Shown one piece after another: positions 6,223-6,580 of a stretch of DNA of 6,580 nt. The DNA is from an uncultured bacterium (GTDB lineage Bacteria > Pseudomonadota > Gammaproteobacteria > Burkholderiales > Burkholderiaceae_D). Position numbers and translations under genes: made by a program. The DNA is taken from positions 1 to 6,580 of the forward strand of contig CAIQLE010000056.1 in assembly GCA_903872555.1 (NCBI GenBank), in the 5' to 3' direction. The notes under the pieces were generated by a model. It did no database searches. It was not told where the DNA came from and worked only from the letters and a program-made list of their open reading frames with translations. Each line of letters begins with the position of its first letter. The first letter of the stretch is position 1.

Positions 6223-6546
6223 ATGACTACAAAAACTAAGGCCAAGAGCCAGATTCTGGAAGCCGTGCATGAGACCGCTGCTGATTTGCATCGTCTGGGT
6301 TTCATAGACAAACGAAAAATGCAAAAGTATGAGCTTTTGTGTCTTGAACCTATACCTGCCTATGACAGTACAAAGATTCGTGCCTTGCGTGCGCACTTGC
6401 AGTTAAGTCAGGTCGTGTTTGCAGCTGTGCTGAACACGAGTCCCTCAACAGTTCGTAAATGGGAAATCGGTGAGAAACAACCAAGCGGCCCTTCACTAAA
6501 ACTCTTAAATCTCATCGACAGAAAAGGCCTGGAAGCAGTGCTCTGA
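6223..6546 (+). CDS. XRE-family antitoxin (HigA/NadS-like)
   Basis: Antitoxin and autorepressor partner of the toxin at 5858. From ATG at 6223 it has 107 residues. An N-terminal part (1-48), with the helix ILEAVHETAADLHRLGFI and an extended LEPIPAYD segment, is the likely toxin-binding portion. A helix-turn-helix domain occupies about 51-100: KIRALRAHLQLSQVVFAAVL, then NTSPSTVRKWEIGEKQPSG, then LKLLNLI. LSQ..FA..L and the recognition helix SPSTVRKW are standard XRE landmarks, and W80-E-x-G is typical of HigA/NadS proteins. A longer version starting at ATG 6184 would add 13 residues and overlap the toxin stop by one base, but it lacks a ribosome site. The gap to the toxin is 38 bp, so the two form one operon. 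The strong ribosome site gives more antitoxin than toxin, as such systems need. Confidence 0.87.
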   Translation: MTTKTKAKSQILEAVHETAADLHRLGFIDKRKMQKYELLCLEPIPAYDSTKIRALRAHLQLSQVVFAAVLNTSPSTVRKWEIGEKQPSGPSLKLLNLIDRKGLEAVL

Positions 6547-6580
6547 TTATCATCCGCTACAACATTGAAATACGCGGGAA

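Noticed and set aside
5881..6396. 171-codon minus-strand frame across the toxin-antitoxin genes
   Set aside because: It is antisense to two recognisable genes and shows no domain.
6181..6546. Antitoxin start at TTG 6181 or ATG 6184
   Set aside because: Both overlap the toxin stop and lack a ribosome site. ATG 6223 has GGAG 7 bases upstream and gives a typical family length.
6547..6580. Tail after the antitoxin stop
   Set aside because: Only 34 bases, with no terminator hairpin or coding start that can be supported.

Overview
The window reads as part of a moderate-GC betaproteobacterial genome, most likely Burkholderiales and perhaps Oxalobacteraceae-like. This rests on the close resemblance of the four metal-efflux proteins to the Czc system of Cupriavidus metallidurans and on the conserved czcI-czcC-czcB-czcA order. 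The assignment is an inference from remembered protein families, not from a search.

Region 1 (1-5288, minus strand) is a metal-efflux operon transcribed right to left: czcI (5288-4923), czcC (4824-3532), czcB (3514-2267) and czcA (2247 to beyond the left edge). CzcA is the inner-membrane RND pump, CzcB the periplasmic adaptor and CzcC the outer-membrane channel. Together they form a tripartite proton-driven exporter for zinc, cobalt and cadmium. CzcI is a small exported His/Cys-rich protein typical of the head of such operons. CzcA carries the proton-relay residues D402, D408 and E415, but only its first 749 residues lie inside the window. No czcR, czcS or czcD gene is visible here.

Region 2 (5289-5555) is the divergent intergenic region. 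It must hold the czc promoter on the minus strand, although no clear hexamers can be called. On the plus-strand side it holds a near-consensus LexA (SOS) box at 5477-5496. A perfect 7-bp dyad abuts the box, and a small inverted repeat further on could mask the ribosome binding site of the next gene.

Region 3 (5556-5747, plus strand) is a 63-codon gene with a good Shine-Dalgarno site that I do not recognise. Its position behind the LexA box suggests a DNA-damage-inducible small basic protein, and it is the most interesting item in the window.

Region 4 (5858-6546, plus strand) is a type II toxin-antitoxin pair in HigBA order. A RelE/HigB-like toxin comes first, followed by an XRE helix-turn-helix antitoxin. 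An imperfect dyad just ahead of the toxin is a candidate autoregulatory operator. The last 34 bases hold nothing recognisable.
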